This document shows positions 25,357-33,756 of a DNA stretch of 64,000 nt, in pieces. Position 1 is the first letter of the stretch; each line of letters begins with the position of its first letter. Below the pieces are notes generated by a model, which was given only the letters and a program-made list of their open reading frames with translations, searched no databases and was not told the origin of the DNA. Where the stretch lies: the NCBI GenBank assembly GCA_023512255.1, contig JAILZY010000005.1:18306-82305 (forward strand), in the 5' to 3' direction. The stretch is from a bacterium (GTDB taxonomy: Bacteria > SZUA-182 > DTGQ01). Made by a program: the position numbers and the translations under genes.

Positions 25357-28044
25357 ATGAAGGCAGCGGTTCAGAGAGGATGGGTATATATAATTATCTT
25401 ATCGATTATCTTAACTGGCTTGCATAAGATCGCCTATGCTCAAATGATGGTTAAGGATGCGGCAGGGGCAAGTGCTTCATTAGCTGCTATGGCCAATATT
25501 ATAACTAATATGGCATCTTCTCAATCCTTGCTGGGATTAGGGGGGATAGATTCATCATCTGTGCTGGCGGCAGACCCTTCCTTGTTAATAGGTGGTGGTC
25601 TTTCTTTGGCTATGGGGCTAAACCCTGCTTTGGCTTCCTTTGCTTCGCCCTCGGCTATTAGCAATGATCCTCTGATGGCGGCCTCAGCTGCCTTGTTATC
25701 TCAATCTATAGTTGCCCAGTCTATGGTGGGCCTATCTATGGCGGGAAGTGGAATAGGAGGCGCCGCGCCTATAGCAGCAGGTCTGGGCGGAAGCTCTCTA
25801 GCGGGAGATGCAAATCTTTTGATGAACCCGTTTAGCTTAGGTGCAGGGCTTTTCCCTGGTTTAGGAGGGGCATTAAGTAATATCTCCTTTTCTATGCTAC
25901 CCAGTTTATCGCTTCTTTCAAGTCAAGGCAAAGGGATAAGCCCTTTATCTGCTCTCGCTTCTACTCTGATGACTATTCCATCTCTTAATCCATTTGTCCG
26001 GCCACCATCTCTACTCCCCTCATGGCAGCAAATGGGTGGATATCAATATGGGAATTCCCTTTTGGGTATGCCGCCTATGGGAAGCCCACAAATGATAGGT
26101 GCTCTCCCAGGCGGGGGATATGGCTACAGTGGATATTCGCCTTTTGTCTCTCCATATATTTTACCGGGGGGGAATATCTCTTCGATTACACAAACTAGAT
26201 TAGGAGCCTCTTCTGGAGGAAGTGTCTTCCCTTCTCAGGGGCTGTCTAGTCCCGGTGGGTTGATTACTGGTACTGGCGGAACGATCGGGATCACTGGTAC
26301 TGGGCTCCCAGTTACTGACCTCTATGGTAGCATGATATCATCTCCGGTAAACCTAGCTTACTTATATACTATTAGCCTGGCCAATGAATATAATAAAATA
26401 TCGATCCGAGGGGTAACCATTTTTGGCACAGTTAGGGACCAGGAAGGGGAGGGGATAGGAGGGGTTACTATTAACATTTATTATAAAGGCCAGCAGCAGG
26501 TAGGACATTCCTTGATAAGTAGAGATTCTGATGGATACTATGGCCAGAGTGCGGTTTTTCTGGGGGATGAGTGTTCAGTAAAGATTTTTTATGAGGATAA
26601 ATCCACTAGCTATAAGATGCTTCCTTTTGTGGGACCTACAAGGTGTGACTTTCTCCTGGGCCCAGGTATGGTCTTCGATGAAATTACAGGCATTCCCTTG
26701 AAGGGGCTAAATGTTGTAGCCATATACCAGGCCAACCCTAATTTAGAAGCCCAAACAACCACTGATGCCGAGGGGAAATATCAGCTTTTTCTTCTGCCGG
26801 GAGACTATAATATAACAATATATGACAATCAGGGTAGTACTCTTATTCCGCCTAGGGTGGTAAAAGTTCCTTCAACAGAAAGCAAAGAGCTAAAATTTGC
26901 CTTAAAGCTGCCGCAATTTTCCGGCAAGGTGGTTGATATCATCGATCATCATCCTATTAAGAATGCCCAAATTAAGGTTATTCCGATAGCGAATAAAGAG
27001 GTTGTGCTTCCTATGGGTGATACAATCAATACTGGAAATATGGGTGAGTTCATGATACTTCTTCCGACAGGAAATTATCAACTTGAGATTACCAGTAATG
27101 GATATCAGAAGAAGATTATTCCTAATGTTAACATCTCTGGGACGATCAAGGATTATCTCATCGAGTTAACAGAGGTGGAGGTGAGTCAAAGGCCGAAAAA
27201 CACTCCACCAATTATAACCTCACCCAAGGATGGCCAGGAGATAACGGTCAAAACAGGCGATGAGCTTTGCTTTTTTGTGAAAGCGCAGGATAATGAAAAC
27301 TCCTATCTATACTATACGATCTTAGGGCCAAAGGGTTGGCCAAAACTTGACAAGGTGGGTGGGGAATCAGGAAAAGAGTATCGGTATTCTACCACCTTGG
27401 CTGATCTTGGCGAATATACCTTCGAGATTACGGTTTCTGATTTAGGTTTATCCACTACGGCTCGTATTAAGGTAGTGGTCCAGTATCCTATCCAGCTTAC
27501 ATTGGTCAAAGGGATGAATTTGATCAGCTATCCCCAAGGGCCGAAAGATGCTGTTAATTTCGCCTTTGATTTGCTCTCCTTTTTGGGAGATGCCAATTGC
27601 ATATCCAGCATCGGCAAATACGATTCAGAGCAGGGGGTCTACAGCAAGGCCGTGATTACCAAAGACAGGAAAAAGAGTGGGGATAACTTTTCCATCAGCA
27701 GTCAGGAAGGGTATGCTGTTTATGCCAAACAGCCGACTACCATTAACCTGAATATCCGACAAGGCAATATTACCTCCTGCACACTCAATCTCAAGGAGGG
27801 GATCAATTTGGTTGGTATACCCGCAGTTTTAGGGGATCAGTATTCCTCTCATGATCTTTTGCTTGATCTTGGTCAGGATACGGCGATTAGTATCTGGCGC
27901 TATAATAAGTTAAGGGGAGAATATGAGTTCACTTACTGGCTTGGAAATCATCCGGCGGGAGTGAATTTTCCTATTCGGATAGGAGAGGGATATTTTATCC
28001 ATACAAGAGCTGAAAAGCAGATTTCTCTGCCGATGCTGCACTAG
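25357..28044 (+). CDS. Large secreted protein with three carboxypeptidase-regulatory-like domains
   Basis: The 895-residue protein begins with a signal peptide (1-29). Residues 30-350 are low-complexity, rich in Ser, Gly, Ala, Leu, Met and Pro (runs such as GLGGIDSS and GGGYGYSGYSPF). Three carboxypeptidase-regulatory-like beta-sandwich repeats follow at about 354-440, 440-520 and 521-610 (GTVRDQEGEGIGGVTINIYY, TTDAEGKYQLFLLPGDYNI and SGKVVDIIDHHPIKNAQIKV). An Ig/cadherin-like module is at 615-710, and a C-terminal domain begins LVKGMNLISYP. The N-terminal composition resembles the small secreted proteins at 46.9-48.1 kb. A 286-bp gap separates it from the barrel gene, so it may have its own promoter. 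It is probably a surface or matrix protein. Confidence 0.72.
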   Translation: MKAAVQRGWVYIIILSIILTGLHKIAYAQMMVKDAAGASASLAAMANIITNMASSQSLLGLGGIDSSSVLAADPSLLIGGGLSLAMGLNPALASFASPSAISNDPLMAASAALLSQSIVAQSMVGLSMAGSGIGGAAPIAAGLGGSSLAGDANLLMNPFSLGAGLFPGLGGALSNISFSMLPSLSLLSSQGKGISPLSALASTLMTIPSLNPFVRPPSLLPSWQQMGGYQYGNSLLGMPPMGSPQMIGALPGGGYGYSGYSPFVSPYILPGGNISSITQTRLGASSGGSVFPSQGLSSPGGLITGTGGTIGITGTGLPVTDLYGSMISSPVNLAYLYTISLANEYNKISIRGVTIFGTVRDQEGEGIGGVTINIYYKGQQQVGHSLISRDSDGYYGQSAVFLGDECSVKIFYEDKSTSYKMLPFVGPTRCDFLLGPGMVFDEITGIPLKGLNVVAIYQANPNLEAQTTTDAEGKYQLFLLPGDYNITIYDNQGSTLIPPRVVKVPSTESKELKFALKLPQFSGKVVDIIDHHPIKNAQIKVIPIANKEVVLPMGDTINTGNMGEFMILLPTGNYQLEITSNGYQKKIIPNVNISGTIKDYLIELTEVEVSQRPKNTPPIITSPKDGQEITVKTGDELCFFVKAQDNENSYLYYTILGPKGWPKLDKVGGESGKEYRYSTTLADLGEYTFEITVSDLGLSTTARIKVVVQYPIQLTLVKGMNLISYPQGPKDAVNFAFDLLSFLGDANCISSIGKYDSEQGVYSKAVITKDRKKSGDNFSISSQEGYAVYAKQPTTINLNIRQGNITSCTLNLKEGINLVGIPAVLGDQYSSHDLLLDLGQDTAISIWRYNKLRGEYEFTYWLGNHPAGVNFPIRIGEGYFIHTRAEKQISLPMLH

Positions 28045-28165
28045 TCCGAGAAGGTGCGCCTAATCTGTCTGTCTGGATTTAAGCGCCCAAGTCTTTTTGC
28101 CTTCCTTTTTGTTCTTTCCGTGATCAGATATTTCTGGTTATTAAAAGTTTTAGGAAAGGGGTTTT

Positions 28166-28200
28166 AGGGGAAAACCCTTTTTCAAAAAGGGTTTTCCCCT
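28166..28200. terminator. Near-perfect 35-nt palindromic hairpin
   Basis: A 17-bp stem, AGGGGAAAACCCTTTTT against AAAAAGGGTTTTCCCCT, has a one-base centre. TTATTAAAAGTTTTAGG precedes it by a few bases. The same arrangement occurs twice at 49.57-49.69 kb. It lies between the secreted-protein gene and the radical SAM gene and probably terminates or protects the upstream transcript. Confidence 0.5.
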
Positions 28201-28272
28201 AAACTTACAGGGTTTTTCCTCAAACTTATAGGGTCTTCCCCTTAAACTTACAGGCTTTTCCCCTCAACTTAC
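28183..28272. repeat. Short tandem array with a unit of about 22 bp
   Basis: Four imperfect units of the form AAACTTACAGGGTTTTTCC recur from the right arm of the hairpin onwards (AAACTTACAGGG, AAACTTATAGGG, AAACTTACAGGC and AACTTACTTCCC, each followed by a TTTTCCCCT-like block). Each unit repeats the hairpin-arm sequence, so the array probably grew from it by slippage. Confidence 0.6.
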
Positions 28273-28325
28273 TTCCCATATCAGGGGTAGTAGTGTATAA
28301 TACCTTTAACTAATTGAAAGAAAGG

Positions 28326-29963
28326 ATGGTTTTAGCTGACTTGGTTTCCTGGCGGCAGATAGAGCAAGCCAAGGTCCTGATTTCTCAGGAGCGGGGCACT
28401 TTTATCAAAGATCCTGGCGGTAGGGTTAGCGTGGCTTTAGTCTATCCTAATCGCTACCATATCGGCATGTCTAATCTTGGATTTCAAACTATCTACGCCC
28501 TGCTCAATAGCCGGGAGGATGTGGTTTGTGAGCGGGTATTTATACCGGACAGGCCGCTGCTTCCTCAGGAGAGCATAATTTCTCTTGAGACGCAGCGCAT
28601 GCTTCATGAATTTGACCTCATCGCTTTTTCGGTCTCTTATGAAAATGATTATCTGAATATTCTAAAAGTGCTAGATTTGGCCTCGGTTCCCCTAGAGGCG
28701 AGAGAGCGAACAGATAACGATCCTCTGGTAGTGATTGGGGGAGCCTGTGCTGGGTTTAATGCCGAGCCCTTGGCTAACTTTGCCGATCTTTTCGTAGTCG
28801 GCGAAGGAGAGCGAGTTGTCCATGAGCTTATCGACCATTATATAGCCTGGAGGAGGAGCGGGAGCGGCAGGGAGGAGCTGCTTAAGGTTTTAGCCGGGCG
28901 GGAAGGTTTTTATGTTCCCCGGTTTTACCAAATCGTCTATCATGATAATGGTACCATAGCCGGGATTGAGGCTGCCGAGGGCGTTTTACCCCGGGTTAGT
29001 CAGGCTTTGATTCCTGACCTTGATGCTTATGAAACTACAACCTGCATTGTAACCCAAAATACTGAATTTGGCGATATGTTTTTGATAGAAATCAGCCGGG
29101 GGTGTCGCCGAAGCTGCGCCTTTTGTCTGATGACCAATCTCTATAAACCTTATCGGACAAGAAGCCCACAAGCACTTTTGCCCTCAATTCGCCGCGGGCT
29201 TTCTTTTCGTCAGCGTATCGGCCTGATCAGCGCCTCGGCTACAGATCATCCCCAGATTCTGGAAATTTGCTCTCAGATTCTGGCTGAGGGGGGAAAGGTT
29301 TCGGTCAGCTCCTTGCGGGCAGAGTCGATTACTCCCCAGTTTCTTGACTGTCTGGCCGCCAGTGGACATAAAACCATTACCCTTGCTCCTGAGGCTGGAA
29401 GCGAAAGGCTTCGCCGGTATCTTGGTAAGGCTATGTCGGATGAGCTCATCTTTGACCGACTCCGACAGATCACTGCTCATGGGATTCCAAACCTTAAGCT
29501 CTATTTCATGATTGGGCTGCCTTCAGAGACTGAAGCTGATGTAGAAGCCATCGTATCGTTGGTCAAAAAAATAAGGCACACAGCTCTTCAGGCCACAAGA
29601 GATAAACTCTCGCTCGGCAGGATTACGGTCAACCTAAGCTGCTTTGTGCCAAAGCCGCTCAGCCGGTTTGAACGCTGTCCTATGGAGCAGGTAGAGGTTT
29701 TGCAATCTAAGCTAAAATTTCTGGCTGGTCGGCTGAATAAGGTGGACAATGTCCAAGTTCTGACCGATGTTCCCAAGTGGGCCTTTATCCAGGCGCTTTT
29801 GGCCCGTGGGGATCGCCGGGTGGGAGAGATTCTAAAGCAGGCTCATATCCAAGGAGGAAACTGGAGGCGAGCCTTCCAGTGCGTTAACCTGAATCCGCAT
29901 TTTTATGCTACTAGGCCACGGGGTGAGCAGGAAATTCTCCCTTGGGATGTGATCCGAAGATAA
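28326..29963 (+). CDS. B12-binding-domain radical SAM protein
   Basis: A 545-residue protein. The N-terminal third (about 15-190) is like a cobalamin-binding fold (VALVYPNRYHIGMSNLGFQT, LIAFSVSYENDYLNI, VVIGGACAGFNAEPLANFAD). The radical SAM core carries the CX3CX2C cluster motif CRRSCAFC (Cys260, 264, 267), binding a 4Fe-4S cluster and SAM. SAM-domain motifs SVSSLRAESIT, LAPEAGSERLR and LKLYFMIGLPSE follow. This matches the family often encoded beside TIGR03936-type proteins. ATG 28326 is used; an in-frame TTG lies four codons upstream. It stands alone and converges on the pilT-like gene. The substrate is unknown. Confidence 0.85.
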   Translation: MVLADLVSWRQIEQAKVLISQERGTFIKDPGGRVSVALVYPNRYHIGMSNLGFQTIYALLNSREDVVCERVFIPDRPLLPQESIISLETQRMLHEFDLIAFSVSYENDYLNILKVLDLASVPLEARERTDNDPLVVIGGACAGFNAEPLANFADLFVVGEGERVVHELIDHYIAWRRSGSGREELLKVLAGREGFYVPRFYQIVYHDNGTIAGIEAAEGVLPRVSQALIPDLDAYETTTCIVTQNTEFGDMFLIEISRGCRRSCAFCLMTNLYKPYRTRSPQALLPSIRRGLSFRQRIGLISASATDHPQILEICSQILAEGGKVSVSSLRAESITPQFLDCLAASGHKTITLAPEAGSERLRRYLGKAMSDELIFDRLRQITAHGIPNLKLYFMIGLPSETEADVEAIVSLVKKIRHTALQATRDKLSLGRITVNLSCFVPKPLSRFERCPMEQVEVLQSKLKFLAGRLNKVDNVQVLTDVPKWAFIQALLARGDRRVGEILKQAHIQGGNWRRAFQCVNLNPHFYATRPRGEQEILPWDVIRR

Positions 29964-30031
29964 GCCAAGATCTAGGTGCCATTTGACAGGATAAGGGCTG
30001 CACAAGACAGCAGCGAGCCTTTTTGCGAAGA

Positions 30032-31444
30032 TCAGTGATTGACCTTATCAGTCGCGTATTCAGCCAGCATGTCCAGATCGGTACAAAATTCCTTTGCTAC
30101 CTCAAGAGAGATGATCCCACGATTGTACAGTTTGCGGACCGAATCTTGCATAGTGTGCATTTTATATCTGCCTCCTGTCTCGATGATCGAGCGAAGCTGA
30201 ACCGTGTTATTTTCCCTGATAATACTCCTGGCTGCTTCAGTAACAATTAGGGCTTCGGTGGCTACTACCCGATCTTCCCCACTCTTTCGGGGCAAAAGAG
30301 CCTGAGCGACGATTCCCAGCAGGCAGTTTGACAATTGCATGGAAATTTGGTTTCGCTGATGGGATGGAAACATACCTATCAGCCGGTCCAGGACCTGAAC
30401 GCAGTCCGGGGCATGCATGGAGGTCAAGACCAAGTGTCCGGTTTCGGCCGCGGTAATGGCCACGCTGGCTGATTCTGCATCCTGAAGCTCTCCGATCAAA
30501 ATGACATCCGGGTCCTGACGCAGGGCATAGCGAAGAGCCGTAGAAAAGGAAATGGTGTCAGTGCCAATCTCCCGCTGTTTAACAATTGACTTGATATTCG
30601 TATGGAGGCATTCAATTGGATTTTCCAAACAAATGATCACGGCCTCACGCTCTCGGTTGATCTTGTCCACCATAGCGGCCAGGGTAGTGGTTTTGCCTGA
30701 GCCAGTCGGACCAGCAATGATCACAATGCCTTTTCGCTTCTCAGCCAGGTCCGCCACTACACTTGGCAGGCCGAGCTCGGCTATAGACCTAATATCGGGT
30801 CTGATAGTTCGAAAGACCGCCTCTACATTTCCCCGCTGCAAGTGGACATTGACCCTAAAACGGATATGAGGATTGGGGGAAAAAGCAAAATCGAGTTCCT
30901 TCCACTTTTCAAAGCGCCGGATCTGCTCCTCAGTGAGAATGCTATAAATCAGTGTCTGTAACTCTTCGCTACCAAGCTCCTCCATATCGAGAGGCTGAAG
31001 TCGGCCAAAGACGCGCAAAATGGGGGGACGACCATAGGTCAGGTGCAGATCAGAAGCCTTGTTTTCATGGGCCAGATGCAGCAAGTGCAAGATATCCATC
31101 ATCTCAATCCGCTTTTTGATTTCTTCCTGATCAACCCCTTCTAGTTTTTGAAAGGCAACACCAACCTGGTATCTGGTGTTGAAATCAAGCTCTTCAAGGT
31201 GAACTACCCTCCCAATAGCCATGATTTCTTTGCCAAGGCCAGGGAGAGTAAAAAGGAGCTTTATCTCTGATCCGATTGGAAGAACCTCATCCGCCTCCAG
31301 TAGCAGACCGAAGGCGTTAATGTTTCTGATAAAGGATTTTCGATATTCTAAGGGCATACTACTGTCAATTAGACGATGATAGCGGACAAAGATTTTGGAG
31401 CGAATGCGGGTAGAACGTCTATTCTCCGGCCCTTCCCATAACAT
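30032..31444 (-). CDS. PilZ-PilT fusion: twitching-motility-type ATPase with N-terminal PilZ domain
   Basis: A 470-residue protein joining a PilZ domain (about 8-105) to a complete PilT-type secretion ATPase (about 112-470). PilZ shows RRSTR (9-13), part of the c-di-GMP motif, but the second motif reads NINAFG (41-46) with Asn in place of the usual Ser. The ATPase has Walker A GPTGSGKT (245-252), an Asp box LENPIE (273-278, usually EDPIE), Walker B DVILIGELQD (313-322, usually GEMRD) and a His box TSMHA (341-345, usually TLHT). ATG 31444 follows AAGGAG. No pilin or pilB gene is nearby. Retraction ATPase control by c-di-GMP is inferred. Confidence 0.85.
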   Translation of the reverse strand: MLWEGPENRRSTRIRSKIFVRYHRLIDSSMPLEYRKSFIRNINAFGLLLEADEVLPIGSEIKLLFTLPGLGKEIMAIGRVVHLEELDFNTRYQVGVAFQKLEGVDQEEIKKRIEMMDILHLLHLAHENKASDLHLTYGRPPILRVFGRLQPLDMEELGSEELQTLIYSILTEEQIRRFEKWKELDFAFSPNPHIRFRVNVHLQRGNVEAVFRTIRPDIRSIAELGLPSVVADLAEKRKGIVIIAGPTGSGKTTTLAAMVDKINREREAVIICLENPIECLHTNIKSIVKQREIGTDTISFSTALRYALRQDPDVILIGELQDAESASVAITAAETGHLVLTSMHAPDCVQVLDRLIGMFPSHQRNQISMQLSNCLLGIVAQALLPRKSGEDRVVATEALIVTEAARSIIRENNTVQLRSIIETGGRYKMHTMQDSVRKLYNRGIISLEVAKEFCTDLDMLAEYATDKVNH

Positions 31445-31548
31445 GGCATCTCCTTATTAGGCTATGGATGTGTTCAGAAGCTCTCTCTCCTATCTCTTCG
31501 GAAGGGAAGCATATACAATTCGGAAACGGGGAGGGAAGATGGGGCTCG

Positions 31549-32412
31549 CTACCCGATCAGGAGATCAATAATGGCCGCAGTGCACAAAACGATACTAATT
31601 ATGCCGTTAAAAACAAAAAAGGAGAGATTGACCCTAGATAGATCATCAGGCCGCACGATCCAATGTTGATAGAAGAGAAAAAAGACGGTTACCAGATAGC
31701 CAATCAGATACACCAGCCCTAGTCCAGCCATAGGGAAGAGCAAAAAGAAGAAAACAGCCGCTCCGATATGCAGGAGTGCAGAAATCCACAATCCGGTGCG
31801 AATGCCGAATCGGCAGGGGATGGAGTAAAGGTTTGCCTGTTGGTCAAAGTCATGATCCAGACAGGCGTAGATGATATCAAATCCACTTACCCAAAGCAGC
31901 ACTCCAAGCCCAAGCACTACCGGCAGCCAGTCGAATCGACCACTTATGGCTATCCATCCTCCCAGAGGAGACAATCCAAGGCAAAATCCCAGAATCAGGT
32001 GAGCAAAGGAGGTAAATCTTTTAGTGTATGAATAGAGAAGTAAAATGGCCAGCACCCAAGGGGACAGAAGTAGGCATAACCTGTTTAGGCTATAGGCAGC
32101 ATAGAAGAAGAGAAGACAAGAGATCAGAAGGAAGACTATGACTTCACTGCGCTTTATTTTCCCAGCCGGTATGGCTCGATCTTGAGTGCGGGGATTTCGG
32201 GCATCAAAAGGAGCATCCACCAGCCGGTTAAAACTCATGGCTGCACTGCGCGCCCCCACCATAGCTACCAGAATCCACAGCAGCCGCAGGGGATCTGGCC
32301 AGCCGCGGGCAGCCAGAAAGGCCGCCAACAAAGCAAAAGGGAGGGCAAAGATGGTGTGCTCGAATTTGATCATCTCAAGAATGATCTTTATCCGCTCAAC
32401 CACCTTGGCCAT
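31549..32412 (-). CDS. ubiA: UbiA-family prenyltransferase (quinone biosynthesis)
   Basis: Integral-membrane enzyme that attaches a polyprenyl chain to an aromatic quinone precursor. The 287-residue protein has eight to nine membrane helices. The two Asp-rich motifs are MSFNRLVDAPFDARNPRT and YACLDHDFDQQANLY, for binding prenyl diphosphate and magnesium. ATG 32412 follows AAGGAGG at 7 nt; an in-frame TTG at 32418 is less likely. It overlaps the end of ubiX by 17 bp and is last in the HD - ubiD - ubiE - ubiX - ubiA operon. In anaerobes this trio often serves the futalosine menaquinone route (MqnP/MqnL type); the sequence alone does not decide between the routes. Confidence 0.9.
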   Translation of the reverse strand: MAKVVERIKIILEMIKFEHTIFALPFALLAAFLAARGWPDPLRLLWILVAMVGARSAAMSFNRLVDAPFDARNPRTQDRAIPAGKIKRSEVIVFLLISCLLFFYAAYSLNRLCLLLSPWVLAILLLYSYTKRFTSFAHLILGFCLGLSPLGGWIAISGRFDWLPVVLGLGVLLWVSGFDIIYACLDHDFDQQANLYSIPCRFGIRTGLWISALLHIGAAVFFFLLFPMAGLGLVYLIGYLVTVFFLFYQHWIVRPDDLSRVNLSFFVFNGIISIVLCTAAIIDLLIG

Positions 32413-33025
32413 ACTCAACCCTCCTTTTGCGGGCGTAAGCCTGGACTGCAGGCGATGCCTGGCCGATATGCTCTAGAACCCGACGGATAAAATCCTCAAC
32501 CAGATCCTCAAGATTTTTCGGATGATGATAAAAGGCGGGCATGGCCGGGAAAATGACCGCTCCTGACTGGGAGAGCCTCAGCATGTTCTCAAGATGGATA
32601 CTGCTCAAAGGGCTCTCTCGCGGCACCAAAATGAGTTTTCGCTGCTCCTTGAGGCAGACTGAAGCGGCTCGGTGGATGAGATTGATCGAAAGCCCCTGAG
32701 CTACGGCTGCCAGACTATTCATGGAGCAGGGGATAATGACCATACCCTGGGTATGGAACGAGCCGCTGGCTAGCGGTGATGAAAAATCCTGAACATCATG
32801 GCAGATTGCCGAAAGCCGCTGGAAATATTCCAGGCCAAGGCCAAGCTCCTCCCTGATTACCAAAGCTGCCTGCCGGGAAATGATCAGATGAAGCTCAATG
32901 CCGGTTTCAAGCAGATGAGCGAGAAGCCTTTGGGCATATAGCATGCCACTGGCCCCCGTCATGGCCAAAATAAAGCGCTCAGGCGCACTGACAGCAGGCG
33001 GTGATGACTTTTGGTCAGCGAGCAC
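32396..33025 (-). CDS. ubiX: UbiX-family flavin prenyltransferase
   Basis: UbiX makes prenylated FMN, the cofactor of the partner decarboxylase UbiD. The 209-residue product shows FILAMTGASGMLYAQRLLAH (FMN-binding), VIIPCSMNSLAAVAQGLSI and LVPRESPLSSIHLENML, all family signatures. GTG 33025 is chosen because GGGAG lies about 9 nt upstream, giving an 11-bp overlap with ubiE; an ATG ten codons earlier would start deep inside ubiE. Co-location with ubiD supports the cofactor-enzyme pairing. Confidence 0.93.
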   Translation of the reverse strand: MLADQKSSPPAVSAPERFILAMTGASGMLYAQRLLAHLLETGIELHLIISRQAALVIREELGLGLEYFQRLSAICHDVQDFSSPLASGSFHTQGMVIIPCSMNSLAAVAQGLSINLIHRAASVCLKEQRKLILVPRESPLSSIHLENMLRLSQSGAVIFPAMPAFYHHPKNLEDLVEDFIRRVLEHIGQASPAVQAYARKRRVEYGQGG

Positions 33026-33734
33026 GGTCTTTTTCTCCCACGTGCAAAGCGACAATGCCAGCAGTCAGAAGAGAGAAGGCGACCTTTCGATAGCCGATCT
33101 GCTCCATGATCTGCTGAAGTTGATCTGGGGTGTAGAATTTTCGCACCGAATCTGGCAAGTAGCGATAGGCATTGATATTTCCTGAAATCAGACCACCAAT
33201 GAGCGGCAAAATGTACAGGGAGTAAAAATAATAGATAGCCCGGAAAAATCTTGATCTTGGCTGAGAGAATTCCAAAACAGCCAGCCTGCCAGATGGCTTT
33301 AGCACCCGCTTGATTTCCCGCAACCCTTGGTGGCGGTCGATCAGATTGCGAAGGCCAAACCCCATGACCGCAGCCTCAGCCACATTGTCTCTCAGCGGCA
33401 GGTGCTCAATATCGGCACAGATCAGGCGGATTCGATCTCGATCCCCTTCGGGGATTTTCTTTTTCCCTTCATTGAGCATCCGGGAACTGAAATCCAGAGC
33501 AAATATCTTGGTCTTTGGTCCGCTCTGCTTCAGTATCTGGATGGATAGATCAAGTGTGCCACTACAAAGATCAAGAATGAGCGCATTGGGCTGCTGCTGC
33601 CATATTGGTCTTATAAGATCAACAGTTTTTTTCCTCCAATACTTGTCGAGGTTAAAGCTCAAGAGGGAATTTAAAAAATCATAAGTAGGAGAAATCGTCT
33701 GAAACATGCTTTGCACTTGACTCTTGCTGGCCAT
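33015..33734 (-). CDS. ubiE: Demethylmenaquinone/ubiquinone methyltransferase UbiE/MenG
   Basis: SAM-dependent C-methyltransferase that completes the quinone ring. The 239 residues include VQSMFQTISPTYDFLNSLLS, the SAM site DLCSGTLDLS (variant of the usual C/T-GTGD motif), ALDFSSRML, GFGLRNLIDRHQGLREIKRV, LKPSGRLAVLEFS, and YRYLPDSVRKF. ATG 33734 starts 22 bp after the ubiD stop. In an anaerobe the product is most likely menaquinone. The Leu in the SAM glycine loop is unusual but probably tolerated. Confidence 0.93.
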   Translation of the reverse strand: MASKSQVQSMFQTISPTYDFLNSLLSFNLDKYWRKKTVDLIRPIWQQQPNALILDLCSGTLDLSIQILKQSGPKTKIFALDFSSRMLNEGKKKIPEGDRDRIRLICADIEHLPLRDNVAEAAVMGFGLRNLIDRHQGLREIKRVLKPSGRLAVLEFSQPRSRFFRAIYYFYSLYILPLIGGLISGNINAYRYLPDSVRKFYTPDQLQQIMEQIGYRKVAFSLLTAGIVALHVGEKDRAR

Positions 33735-33756
33735 GGATTTGTTTTTCCCTCACAAA

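Noticed and set aside
28183-28272. Short repeats resembling a CRISPR array
   Set aside because: Units are contiguous and imperfect, there are no unique spacers, and no cas gene is in the window.
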